A stretch of DNA of 11,923 nucleotides from Conidiobolus incongruus B7586 (Eukaryota > Entomophthoromycota > Entomophthoromycetes > Entomophthorales > Conidiobolaceae). The translations under genes and the position numbers were made by a program. Shown in pieces: positions 1 through 10,094 of this stretch (the first letter of the stretch is position 1; the number at the start of each line of letters is the position of its first letter). The notes beneath the pieces are model-generated. The model ran no database searches. It was not told the origin of the DNA and was given only the letters and a program-made list of their open reading frames with translations. The DNA lies in the NCBI GenBank assembly GCA_000697335.1, contig JNEM01013670.1:1-11923 (forward strand), given 5' to 3'.

Positions 1-1600
1 TGAATTTAATCAACATTTTTTTAATTATTAATAAAATGAAAAAATATATTAAAAAGTATTTTTTTATTCTAGTTAAAAAATTATCTAAGCATTTTAATAT
101 TAGCTTTATAAGTATTTTATATATATTAAAGTTTAAACTTAAATTAATATATAAAAATATAAAATAAATATCTTATAATTTAACTAAAGCTTAATAAAAA
201 GCTAGAGTAGCTATTATTAAACAAAGCTTATTAAAATATTATCAGAAGTTAAAGCTTTTATTATAAATAGTTATAATTGATGAATCTTAAATTTTTATAT
301 AAAATCCTTTATTAAAATATAAATCAAAATGCTAGATTAAGTTAAATTAACCCTCTTTATAAATCCCTTTAAATAAATATTTTATTAATAAGCAAATATT
401 AATTATTATAATAGATTATAATAGTATATGCTACTCTTATTTAGTTTTTAAAAAAAATTAATTAATAATAAACTTTATATTGTTTTTTTAAATAAAAATA
501 TTTTTAATTGGTATTCTCAATATAATTTAAAAAAACCTATTATATATAATAATTATAAAAAACATATATTTAAAGTTATAAAAAAATTTCTAATTAAAAA
601 TAACCAGAAAAAACTATAATATCTAGTATATTCTTTAGATTATAACTTATGTAATTATAATTGCTTTAAGTAATTAAAAAATTAGCTTATAATAAAGAAA
701 ATTTCTACAAAAATATTTAATTAATTTGTAAAATATTAAATTTTAATCTTTAATAAAAAGAATTGTTTTTTAAGTATTATATGTTTGCTAAAAATATAAC
801 AAAAAAATATTAATAATAAAAGAAACTATTAAATTAATATTATATATTTATTTTTATATATTATATATTAAAATATTTATTTATTTTTAATTGCAAAAAA
901 ATTCCTATTATTAAAAATATAAAGTAATATTATAATTTAAGTTCTAAAATTGACAAATATTAATTATTCTAAAAAATTCATTAAATTATTTAACTTATAA
1001 AGGATTTACTATATATTAGTTTTTTATTATCAAATATTTTATAAAATAAACTATTTAAATTATTATTTATTTTAAATCATTAATTATTAATAAATTTAAT
1101 AAAAAAATAGATAATAATTATAAATCAAATAAATATTAAAATAAGACTCTTAAAATATATGATTTATAAGACTAGTTTATTATATATGATAAGGTAATTA
1201 TAAATAAATATAAAAAATATTATTTTAATATATAATATTTATTTATAATTAATAAATATTTAAATTATTAAATATCTAATATTATACCTATAGTTTAATA
1301 TTATCAAAATATTAAAATTTATTTCAAATTCAAAATTTGAATTAAAATAAAAAAATTATAAAATTTATGATATTATTAAAATAATATTATTAATTGTTTT
1401 AATATTTGGTAATTTAAATATAATTTAGTTTAATTGAAATATTAATAAAAATAATATTAAGATTTAATTCGTTATAAATTAAAAAAACGATCATGAAATA
1501 TTAATTTATATTTTTTATTTTACTCTAAAATAATTAATTTTTAGTTAAATTTTATTGATTTTAAAATTTATCATTATTTTATATAAAAACTTTAAAATAT
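1..1600. other. Extremely AT-rich block without genes, probably decayed repeat DNA
   Basis: This stretch is almost entirely A and T, with isolated G or C and hardly any CpG. No frame on either strand is open for a useful length. Short patches of higher complexity survive near 180-420 and 590-680 and could be remnants of transposon coding sequence, but no family can be assigned. Such blocks next to normal-composition DNA are typical of repeats altered by repeat-induced point mutation in ascomycetes. That explanation is inferred from composition. Simple AT drift in intergenic DNA is the alternative. Confidence 0.5.
1327..1343. repeat. Short near-perfect palindrome
   Basis: AATTCAAA and TTTGAATT face each other around a single A. 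It lies in the AT-rich block with no gene nearby. In DNA of this composition such a palindrome can arise by chance, and no function is claimed. Confidence 0.4.
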
Positions 1601-1661
1601 TATGATGTAAACTACATATATATATTTAATATTAATACATCAATATTTATGTTTAATTTAA

Positions 1662-1895
1662 TCATACTGTAATATTAATAACTACTCTGGAAAATGCTAT
1701 GGGTATTGTAAAAAGATTAATGATAGGTATTAATACCAACTCTACGATTTCATCTCGATGATCAGAGATATAGGTGATTATGTGTTCTACAACCTTGGGA
1801 GCCATGAGGACAAGTTGGTTCACAATGGCTAAACGGTTGGGTTCGGCATATGCAACTAATTGTAAATCTGACAAATTGTATCGAGTGAGGGTCAT
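1662..1895 (-). CDS. Hypothetical small protein, 77 aa, with hydrophobic C-terminal half
   Basis: An open frame of 77 codons starts at ATG 1895 and ends at TGA 1662. I do not recognise the protein. The first 45 residues are mixed and polar (it begins MTLTRYNLSDLQL). Residues about 48-77 form a strongly hydrophobic segment (VELVLIPIINLFTIPIAF) that could be a membrane anchor. Codon choice looks coding-like: all codon positions use G and C, unlike the AT-rich DNA that begins just past the stop. The region upstream on this strand (1896-2130) is pyrimidine-rich, like a fungal leader. There is no detectable intron and no homolog I can name. It may be a real small gene, the surviving 5' part of a longer gene, or a chance frame. 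The loss of complexity right at its 3' end makes truncation plausible. Confidence 0.35.
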   Translation of the reverse strand: MTLTRYNLSDLQLVAYAEPNRLAIVNQLVLMAPKVVEHIITYISDHRDEIVELVLIPIINLFTIPIAFSRVVINITV

Positions 1896-2019
1896 GATGT
1901 AATATTACACAACGATGAATAAGTAAATAATAATAAAAAGTTTGTAGAAAGAGTGAGTTTTATTAACTTAAGAAGTATACTGAATGGTATAAATTATAAT
2001 GGGGCAGGAAGTTAAGTTT

Positions 2020-2045
2020 AGTAACACTCTGGAATAGGTGTTACT
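2020..2045. repeat. Inverted repeat, 8-base arms, 10-base loop
   Basis: AGTAACAC (2020-2027) and GTGTTACT (2038-2045) are perfect reverse complements separated by 10 bases. They lie upstream of the 1662-1895 minus-strand frame, in a possible promoter or leader. This could be a dyad protein-binding site or an RNA hairpin; nothing in the sequence decides between them. Confidence 0.5.
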
Positions 2046-2095
2046 CTTAGAAGCTATAGAGGTAGAAAGAGAGGATCATTGGCTATAGAAGTGTA

Positions 2096-2118
2096 ATTTT
2101 GATTGATAAAATCAAAAT
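2096..2118. repeat. Inverted repeat, 8-base arms, 7-base loop
   Basis: ATTTTGAT (2096-2103) and ATCAAAAT (2111-2118) are perfect reverse complements around TGATAAA. It lies about 50 bases from the previous inverted repeat, in the same spacer. The arms are AT-rich, so chance is more likely here than for the GTAACAC pair. Confidence 0.4.
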
Positions 2119-2119
2119 C

Positions 2120-2640
2120 GGGTAACTATGCTAAAATCACCAGTATATTTAGGAGTTTTTGGGGGCGTGGCTGAAGAATGGTGTATTCTTGTGATAGTTC
2201 TCAGGACTGGTTCTTCGTTCTAGTTTATCCGAAGAAACAGGATGAGACAGGTTTGTACTGTTGTGATCGGCCAACCGCTCTATTAAACCATTGCATGTAC
2301 TTTTGTAACCATTCTCCTGTATTTACCCACATGCGACTTTACAATAATATCACACGCAGATGCCTAAATGGCAGACTTGAGAATATAAGCCACCATAGCA
2401 TTCTTATATAATAGACTAATATAAACTTAAATAAATGAGATATCATTGATACTAATTTAATTTCATAAATTCGTCATTCGCTTATCCCACGTTACCTACG
2501 ATCATAACTATTATAAAAGTGATTATTTCAGTCAATTAATTCAAAATACTTTAAAAATAATTTATGATCTAATATATTGGTTCATATTGTGATTACATAA
2601 ATGGTAACCCGCCCGACTAACATCATCTCGCAATCTATTA
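2120..2640. other. Normal-complexity spacer, coding status unresolved
   Basis: This part of the left island has mixed composition and short frames on both strands. On the plus strand a frame of 77 codons runs 2178-2411 and is Cys-rich but has no recognisable motif. On the minus strand 2332-2225 gives 35 codons (MWVNTGEWLQKYMQWF at its start) with Trp and Gln content that looks protein-like. The two overlap, so at most one can be real, and neither has a clear promoter or homolog. A G-run with GGGGGCG sits at 2161-2167. From about 2411 to 2580 composition turns AT-rich. This may be relic coding DNA or an ordinary intergenic region. Confidence 0.3.
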
Positions 2641-2817
2641 CCTTATGGAGTCTTAATTCCAAAAGTCCTATCACACCACTCCAAGGTCTCATTCTTCTAG
2701 CAACCCAATACACTTCTTTACACTACCTACATCCGGCAATTGGTCTATAAAAGAACCATTATCATTAACACCTCCAGTCTTCTGTGAAGCGCATTAAATC
2801 CTTAACAAACCCTAATA
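2585..2817 (+). promoter_or_regulatory. Pyrimidine-rich promoter-like region with TATA box
   Basis: The plus strand is markedly poor in G and rich in C and T over about 230 bases. It contains a good TATA box, TATAAAAG at 2746-2753, 65 bases before the ATG at 2818. A CT-rich stretch followed by TATA and an A-rich approach to the start codon (CCCTAATAATG) is a usual layout for fungal promoters. The start site was not located. If the downstream frame is not real, the TATA may serve a lost or non-coding transcript. Confidence 0.4.
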
Positions 2818-2919
2818 ATGGACCCTAACCTAAACTACCAAACAGGCAATAAACAAGCCGCTTCCTTATCTATTATTAACGTTCTACTAGCAATCATTAG
2901 AACCATCATAAATTATTGA
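2818..2919 (+). CDS. Hypothetical micro-protein, 33 aa, hydrophobic tail
   Basis: This short frame begins at ATG 2818 and ends at TGA 2919. The N-terminus is polar (MDPNLNYQTGNKQ). Residues about 16-33 are hydrophobic (SLSIINVLLAIIRTII) and could be a tail anchor or part of a membrane segment. I do not recognise it. It is mainly supported by what precedes it: a CT-rich region, a canonical TATA box and a plausible start context. The sequence becomes AT-rich directly after the stop, so it could be the surviving first exon of a longer gene. A branch-like ATTAAC and a CTAG lie at 2876-2890, but no matching donor is visible. It diverges from the 1662-1895 frame across about 920 bases. Confidence 0.25.
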   Translation: MDPNLNYQTGNKQAASLSIINVLLAIIRTIINY

Positions 2920-4508
2920 ATGAATTTATCAATTATCTTACGAATTTGCATTAAATAATTTAATTAATAAAAGTGAAAATATTTAATTTATTATATTGTT
3001 GAACTAATTTTATAATAATTTTTTTTATTAATCATTCAACAATTTATATTTTTAATTAATAATAGAAAGAATATATAGCAATTAATTTAATAAGTTATAA
3101 ATTATAATACATTCTAAACAGATATTTTAGTTAATTTTAAAATACCAAGTTAATATTATACACTAATATATATATATGATAAATATTAATAAAGTATATT
3201 TTTGATTATTTCCTTCATTTTATATCAATCTATCATAGGTAAAATCCTAACTGAAAATATTAAAATTTATATAGAATTGAATGGTTATAATAAGTAATAA
3301 AAGTTAAATTTGAATATTTAATATTAGGTAAATAAGAAAAAATAAGTAAAAAATAAATTTTAGTAATTTAACTAAATTTATCAAATCAAAAAGTATTAAG
3401 TACTGTAAATTATAAAATTTTTTAACATATTATCACATTATATTTAACTTGAATAACTATCAACAATCATTAAATCCAATTAATTATAACTAATAAATTT
3501 AAAGAGACATTTAATTTCAATTATGACTAATTTAGTTTGCCAAAAATGATTTGAAAATTAGTCAATATAAATAAGACAAATATGATTAAGTTGAATGTTT
3601 GATATTTGTTAATTTGGTGAAATTTGCATATCCTAATTAGTAAATTGTATAGAATTCTTGCTTTTAAATTTACAGAAGATGGCTTGCATGAAATGTAAAT
3701 TGATAACAATTAGATGATCGAATCTATTTATAACTCGAACAAACGATGAGATATTACCAAATTATCGGTTATAACAAGTTCTCCCTTTTTATATTATCAT
3801 AATAACAATGAGTATATTTAAATTTATTACTTCTAATATTTTCTGATATTAAATTTAAGAGATTAACTTTTGAGTAAAATTAATAAAATTCAAAATAAAA
3901 AAAATACTTAAATATATAGAATGAATTAATACAAGATTATTTGATCAATTCTATTAAATCATATTTCCATTATCCAATAAAAAATTAGTAGTTATTGGAT
4001 ACTCGGTATATCCACAAATTCATAAAACTAATTGCCATTACGAACCAATTTGGAAACACCATGTCCAATCCACAAAAATTTTCATTATTTTATTCCGAAT
4101 TTGTATTAAATGATAATTAGGCAATTAAATTTTGTAATTAATGGCAGATGACTTTAACTCCTGTAACATGTGAACTGATTATATTTGATCAAATTTATTA
4201 TTAATTTAATTATTGAAATTAATATTTATTATGTATATAAGGTGTTAATAAGAAATTCCTTATAGTAATAAATAGTTGTTATTTATTATTTTGTTTTTAA
4301 TTAAAAAATATATATATATTTTATAAATAAAAAATATTTTTCTTTTTCTTCTTTTCAATATCCACTATATTCGGTGAAATGCATGTTGAATGATGATTTA
4401 ACAATTGAGAAAAATTTAACAGTTAATGAAAATTTTATTATTACTAATGTTATGATTTAAGTTTTCAATATGAATTCATTGAACAATTCATTTGTGTAAT
4501 CACTTAAG

Positions 4509-4531
4509 TATTATTATTATTATTATTATTA
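4509..4531. repeat. ATT trinucleotide microsatellite
   Basis: Between seven and eight uninterrupted copies of TAT/ATT, followed by an imperfect unit. It lies in intergenic AT-rich DNA and is likely to vary in length between strains. Confidence 0.85.
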
Positions 4532-5522
4532 CTATTGTATATTAAATAATGATTATGATTATAATTATTTAAAATTATTTAAAATTAATAAAACAAAAAA
4601 ATTCTGGATATTTTTATAATTTTATTTAAAATAGAAAGTTCATTTTGTAATGAACAAATCTAATTATTTTATCCAATCCCATAAATTTTCTATTTTTAGA
4701 ATTTTAATTTATTTTCTAATAATATAAATTTTAAAAAATAATAATTTAATATTTTTAAAATGCAACTTGGCTAATATTTAAATAATATGTATAACTATTA
4801 TTCATATTTATTTAAAAAAGTGTTTGAAATAGTTATATGCTACTTGAAATCAAAATGTGCAATTAGCATTAAATAAACTTTACGATCTAGATAATTTTTC
4901 ATATTATAAAATACAAGTTATTAAATGCATTTTAATACTCAAAATGCAAAAATCTATGATTTAATTGTATTATCAAGTGTGAAATAACATCATTATTCAC
5001 AAGCAAAAATTCGTATTCTTTTTCTTAGTATGTACACGATTAAAATTCAAATAATGCAATTCTTTTGAATTGGATGTTACAAATATTGGCAAAATTATAA
5101 TAAATAAATGGATTTATTATTGATAATGATTTTCGATTATGATAAATATTAATTATCAATTTATTCTGTTTTGCAATATCAGCTATAATATTATAATATA
5201 ATAAATTATAATATAGTTGTTTACCAGTTTATTTGAATTTGAATTTTCCATTTATTAAAAATTTTAATCACCCCAAAACAATTAGCCGAAATTATACTTT
5301 CAAAACATTCACGAATGTTATAGAATTTGTCGATTCAATAATTTTTCACCTGACATTTAATAATATTATGATATAATGATTAAACATCAAGATGAAATCA
5401 ATATGCTCATGACCAATACCCAATTTCAATCATCAAACTGTATTAAATTTGAACTTGAAAACGACTAAAAAATTGAATCTCGTCATTAGTCAATACATAA
5501 CAAAAAATTTAATATAATTCAT

Positions 5523-5528
5523 TTTATT
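5523..5528 (-). terminator. Possible polyadenylation signal for the phosphatase transcript
   Basis: Read on the minus strand this is AATAAA, about 266 bases past the phosphatase stop codon and just past the stop of the small frame at 5533-5694. In AT-rich DNA the hexamer is expected often by chance, so this is only a candidate 3' end. Confidence 0.2.
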
Positions 5529-5532
5529 TTGA

Positions 5533-5694
5533 TTATGAGGTACTTATAATTAGAAAATTGTACCAGAGTTTTAAAGAATCCAAGTTGATTCCCGATAATG
5601 TTTCAAAGTACGACATGCTCCAAGTAGCGTGTATTAATCCAGCGTTAAAGAATAAATTGTAGACGTAGTGAGTATGATTAGGAAGAGAAGGCAT
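5533..5694 (-). CDS. Small frame downstream of the phosphatase, 53 aa, or 3' UTR
   Basis: A 53-codon frame starts at ATG 5694 and ends at TAA 5533, on the same strand as the phosphatase and 99 bases past its stop. Its composition is clearly richer than the desert beyond it. The peptide is rich in aromatic residues (it begins MPSLPNHTHYVYNLFF and contains HATWSMSYF). No domain, signal peptide or homolog is recognised. It lies in the same frame as the phosphatase, but stops separate the two, so it is not a plain extension. The complexity could simply reflect a transcribed 3' UTR. It could also be an alternative last exon, although no clear acceptor is visible before it. Confidence 0.25.
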   Translation of the reverse strand: MPSLPNHTHYVYNLFFNAGLIHATWSMSYFETLSGINLDSLKLWYNFLIISTS

Positions 5695-5793
5695 GAAAAA
5701 TAATTAGTTTGAATAGTAGATTGATCAAAATTTGAACAGAATCATTAGATGTGAAAATAAAATTGGTAAAATAGTTGGAATATAAGATTTGTT

Positions 5794-7873
5794 TCAGAAG
5801 AATGGGAATCCATCTTGTTTGGCACCACGGAAACTCGGTTCGAAGCTTCCTGCTGGTAGTTCAGATTCTAAGACTGGTGGACTTGAAAAATTCATAGAAT
5901 AGTTCAAATCCAAAGTTGGGAAATCTGGTGAATTTTTGGGAGTATTGAGTTGGCTATTGCTGTTCTGCGTTTGAATATTATCGTGTCCTAGAATGTACCA
6001 AATAATTGCTTCGTAGCAGAATACTAATTGTCGATGGGTTTGCACCATTGAAAGTCTTTGATCTCGGAATAAATTAACCAATTCATAAATTTTATCGATA
6101 TTAGAAAATTGATTCTCTTGATAAAGCTTAATGCAACAGTCAATCGTGCAGAAGGCACCAGTTCTACCACATCCCGCACTACAATGAACAATCATAGGTC
6201 CTGGATTGGTGATTTTAGACCAAATATATGATCTGTGATGGTCAACAATTGTGTGAAGTTTAAGAATATTTGTAGGGTCTTCAGGAACTCCAAAATCTGG
6301 CCAACTGGAATAACAAATTTGGATAATAACACGTTGAGTGTTAGTTGACAAATTTTTCAAGAGAATTTTGCGGAGTATGAGTTCTCCATTCCCAAAGCAA
6401 TCTTTTTCATCCAATAAAGTAACTGTAAAACGGCGTTCAATATCTTTCATAGAATTAATTGCTGATGGCCAGTATCTATGACAGCGGATTCTTCCACCCT
6501 CTTCCTCCTTTGTGAGCATTAAAATAAGGTATGAGTTTTGCTCCCATGTCATTTGCCAAAAATCAGCAAAGGTAGTAGGCATAGGCCCTTGGGTTGCAAT
6601 ATATCTATAATTGGTTTGAGGATCGTGGATATAGCTGGCATTGATGTAATTGGTATCATTAACAGCGTGTTCAAGTAACTTTACTCTTGTATGCTCATAA
6701 GGCCAAATATTACAATATCTGTTCTTGTGACCTTTTTCAATACCAGCACAGACGCTATAAGGGTTGGAGGTATTTGGATTACGACATTGGGCTGCAAGTA
6801 AAACACGGAGGCGTTGCTGTTCAACTTGGTCCAGGCGATTGAATGAATCCGCCATAATTTGAGGGCCTTGATTGGTGATTAATTTTTGCAAAAATTCAGG
6901 AAGTTTGTGTGTAGGCTGGTCGGGAGGGAGTTTGATAGAAATAAGCTCGGAGAAAGTAGAATTTGATAAGTTGTATTGTCTAATGTTATCAAAGAATGGA
7001 TTGGGATCAGTGTTGATAGACGGAATGGGGCAGGTCATTGGACCAAGAGCTGAAGGAGATAGCTTAGGTCTTATTGAAGGCATTTGGACTAGGTTGTCTT
7101 TAGAAGATTCACAAAACTTTGGAAACTTGTCGGAAAATTTTTTAAAACCACCTACAAATAAATTTAATAAAAATATCATTAAATATATTTGAGATTTTAA
7201 ACATACCGTTTAACCAATACAAACTAATTTTAGCTTCTTGCTCCATAAACTTTTTGGAGAGATAATAAATAGGTGTGGAATCGTTCATTGATGTTGAAGA
7301 AGCGTCAACAAAAACAATTCTAAAACGCTGTTTCCAACTGCTCAAATTTGTTTTGTCAGTTTCGTTGGTCAACGAGCTAGAAAGTTTTTGAATGTTAAAA
7401 GTATTGCGACGGAGTAAAGTACTAGGGATACAAACATTCACTGAAGTACGAATATGAGAACGAGAAAATTGTATAGCTGGTCTCACATCCAAAATCAAAG
7501 TACCCAACAATTGTTCAGGATCTGATAAGAACTCAGAAAAGCGCTCAATAGATAGCTCGGTGAGTGGAAGACCTGCATGGGGAGAGCATAATGGGGAAGT
7601 TATCAAGGAGGCGTTGTCAAGTGGATTAACATTTGTAGGAAAAGGTGTCTTTGGGTAAGCAGAAGAGCGAAGTTTAGGAGATTGGGAATTTGGTGAGTTG
7701 AAGGAAGCACTAGATATGTTTAAATCAATATCTGTATTGAAAGATACTGAATGTGTATTATTGTTAGAAGTTGGATGTTGGTGAGGTGTACCAGGGTTAG
7801 ACTTGTTAGTATGAGAAAAAAATGGGTTGGGTTCAGGTAATGTTATTGAAGTAGGCTTAAATGAGACATTCAT
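5794..7873 (-). CDS. Protein tyrosine phosphatase with N-terminal rhodanese-like domain (fungal MAPK phosphatase, Pyp1/Ptp3 type)
   Basis: The gene has two exons (7873-7207 and 7151-5794) and encodes 674 residues. Residues 1-100 are a Ser/Pro/Asn-rich disordered tail. About 101-225 form a rhodanese-like domain (TLILDVRPAIQFSRSHI at 125-141). No Cys sits in its active loop (FVDASST, 188-194), so this part is probably a non-catalytic docking module. About 330-605 form a classical PTP domain: KNRY 365-368, YINASYI 391-397, YIATQGP 406-412, WPDFGVP 506-512 with general acid Asp508, VHCSAGCGRTG 544-554 with nucleophile Cys546 and Arg552, and QTHRQ 593-597. All catalytic residues are present. The family removes phosphate from phosphotyrosine of MAP kinases such as Sty1/Hog1 or Fus3. 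The exact kinase cannot be told here. ATG 7873 is chosen because TAA lies in frame 9 bases upstream and the context is AAAATG. Length fits Pyp2 and Ptp2 (roughly 700). Confidence 0.95.
7152..7206 (-). other. Spliceosomal intron in the phosphatase gene
   Basis: A 55-base intron with donor GTATGT (7206-7201) and acceptor TTTGTAG (ending at 7152), splitting a Gly codon after its first base. Splicing joins SLYWLN to GGFKKF, giving the conserved Leu-x-Gly-Gly-Phe end of the rhodanese domain in this family. Without splicing both flanking frames run into stops. No strong branch site is visible; TATTAAAT near the acceptor is the best candidate. Small size and GTATGT donor are usual for fungi. Confidence 0.92.
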
Positions 7874-8300
7874 TTTAGAAAATTATGAAATTTTGTAAAG
7901 TATGGGGTTCGGGTAAATAAAGAAGAGAGAAATAGCTGATAATAAAAGGACGGTAGTAGTTAGTAAAAAAAACAATAGAAATATGATAAAATTAAAAATT
8001 AAAAGATTAGAAAATTAGTGATTATGATATTAGAAATTTTTGAAATAGTATAATAGTAGCGAGTTAAGAAATGAAGCAATGATTGGGAGTTGAGGATGAT
8101 GAGTTTCACTAAGGTAGGGGCGATGGATTTAAAAGTTGGATTGTGGGTTTGTAAGTATTGAGAAATGCGATCAGCAAAATTGGGTTACCAAAAATTATAG
8201 AACAATGTTGTGGAATAATAAAGCTTTAAATATAAATTAAGCCAAAGACTAAGGAAGCTAGGCTCAAAGAACCTGTTTGAGCAGTGAAAAGAGCAAATTT
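7874..8300 (-). promoter_or_regulatory. Pyrimidine-rich leader and promoter of the phosphatase gene
   Basis: From the start codon to about 8180 the minus strand is rich in C and T (the plus strand is nearly free of C), as in many fungal leaders. There is no clear TATA box close to the gene. A perfect branch-site match, TACTAAC (7965-7959), is followed 23 bases later by ATCAG ending at 7936, so a 5' UTR intron is possible. The only donor seen is weak (GTAACC, 8188-8183). Composition becomes mixed to about 8300 and AT-rich beyond. Confidence 0.45.
8262..8282. repeat. Inverted repeat, 7-base arms, 7-base loop
   Basis: GCTCAAA (8262-8268) and TTTGAGC (8276-8282) are perfect reverse complements around GAACCTG. 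It lies about 390 bases upstream of the phosphatase start, where a promoter dyad would be possible. No known factor is matched. Confidence 0.45.
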
Positions 8301-10090
8301 TTTAAACTTAAGGATATTTATCAGCTCCTTTATCAATATTTACTATTTATCCTCAGATTGAATTCAGTCTAGATTTTTCCTAACTATGACATCATTTATA
8401 TTACAAATCATTGCTTTAGTTTTATTTGATTTTGATATATCCCCTCACAAGCTCATATTCAATCCAATATTATTTATTTAATTTTATTATATTATTATCA
8501 AGTCGCTAGGTATTACTATAATACTTTGTATTAATCAATTTTTATATCCCAGGATATTGGTAGAGTGCCATCTTGCCAAATTCAATCCACTAACTTTTAT
8601 CTCATGATTTTTTTAACCACATAAACAATTGAACCCAATAATTTGAACATTTTAATTAAATCAATAAGACTAGCTTCGATTATTGAGATGAAAAATGATA
8701 TACAGCATTAATTTAAAATTATATTTATCTATATAGCTAAGCTTATATTATATGGTTGATTAATAGTCAAAATAGCATGATATCATCTCCTTCAATCAAT
8801 GGTTTATGATTTCATAATTTACTCCTCAATTTGAATTTTATTTTTTCATTAAATTGATTTCATACTCATTTCAACCATTTTGTTATTAATTTAAGAACTT
8901 TTTTGAGTATGTGGGTTTAATTACTTAGTTTGAACAATTAATTTGAAACATACCAAAATTAATATGGAAAATACGAAATGAATCAATAACAAAATATTCT
9001 GGATAATCTCAAAATTAAATAAGATAAAAGCTTTCCTTTTTATTTTCAAATAGTTAAAAGTGATCTATTTAAGTACAAAATCAAAGAAACAATTTTATGT
9101 ATAATTTCTCATTTGGTTTAAAATTAGATTAATTTCAAATTATGTAAATATTAGACTGGAAGAATTAAATAATGATTTCTAATTCGAGTGATTTTTAATT
9201 AGTTTGGATAAATTATTAAACTTAAATGGGGACTTTCCTATTATAGAAACTCGATAACTTGAAAATTGTTGATAAAAATAAATTTGTTAACTAGTGAAAG
9301 ATTAAAGGTATATTTTCATAAATTAAATATTAAACTCTGATGTAATAAATATATATATTTGAACATAAAATAATAGATATGTTTAATTACTAACTGGATT
9401 CCTTATCCTATTTTGCAGCATAAGATACTTCATTCACAAGTTGATTAATTAATAAGAAATGTATTTTAAGGTACATAATTTTCGGTATTTCAAAATTGAA
9501 AAATAATTTTTCAGTTTTGAATCGACACAATTGAACAAAGTGTAAAAGTGTGATATCAAGTCCAATAAAAATATTTTATTTTAATACTTTTAAGACATTC
9601 AAAAATTATTTTTGTTTATACCTCAACTTTAATTATCAGATCAAATTTTTTCTTATCAATATCTATTCATTTAATTTAAATTTCTAATTAATATTATTAT
9701 ATAAGGGTTTTATCAAATCGAATAAAAACATAGTAAAAGTAATTATTAATTATAATAACAACTTAAAATTATTTAAATAATAATATAGCTGTTTATTTAA
9801 TATCTTCTTTATTCTTTGGAATTTGAATATTATTATTTCATTTAAAGTGTCAAACATTTACTTTTTCTCAATATTTATCAGTTAAATTTTAATTAGATAA
9901 TATATATATTTTAACAGTTAAACTTAGAAATATATTGATTTTGCTTATTGTAATTATTTTATTCCTTTGATAAAATTTATAATATATTAAATTATTGATA
10001 AAAGTGTTTGAGAAAGTAATTTTTCAAAATATTCTTTAGATTTTATTTATTTTTGAATTAATTATTTTTAAAAGTCATAACAATCAAGAT
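8301..10090. other. AT-rich intergenic region, nothing recognised
   Basis: About 1.8 kb of AT-rich DNA of moderate complexity. I find no frame, RNA gene, repeat family or promoter that can be supported on either strand. It separates the phosphatase promoter side from the island beginning near 10095. Confidence 0.6.
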
Positions 10091-10094
10091 TATA

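Larger units (their letters stand above)
2920..5532. other. AT-rich gene desert
   Basis: About 2.6 kb with no supportable gene, RNA gene or recognisable element. It is AT-rich but less extreme than 1-1600, with scattered mixed patches (for example 3960-4100 and 5260-5340), so it looks like ordinary intergenic DNA. The 60-codon minus-strand frame at 3527-3709 is rich in Ile, Phe, Leu, Asn and Lys, as expected of chance translation of AT-rich DNA, and is not annotated. Confidence 0.6.

Noticed and set aside
200-700. Possible DDE transposase (pogo/Fot1-like or Tc1-like) remnants in the left AT-rich block
   Set aside because: Short segments such as IIIID and LKKTY can be matched by eye, but spacing between putative acidic residues does not fit either family and the composition makes chance matches easy.
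2225-2401. Alternative genetic code with TAA read as an amino acid, suggested by frames open apart from a TAA
   Set aside because: The phosphatase has 674 codons with many CAA/CAG and not one in-frame TAA or TAG, so the standard code fits. Interrupted relic frames or chance are simpler.
3527-3709. 60-codon minus-strand frame
   Set aside because: Composition (Ile, Phe, Leu, Asn, Lys) is that of translated AT-rich DNA. There is no promoter or motif, and no rise in complexity over the surroundings.
6872-7192. 106-codon plus-strand frame overlapping the phosphatase gene
   Set aside because: It is antisense to the phosphatase exon and its intron, has no motif, and is explained as a shadow of that gene.
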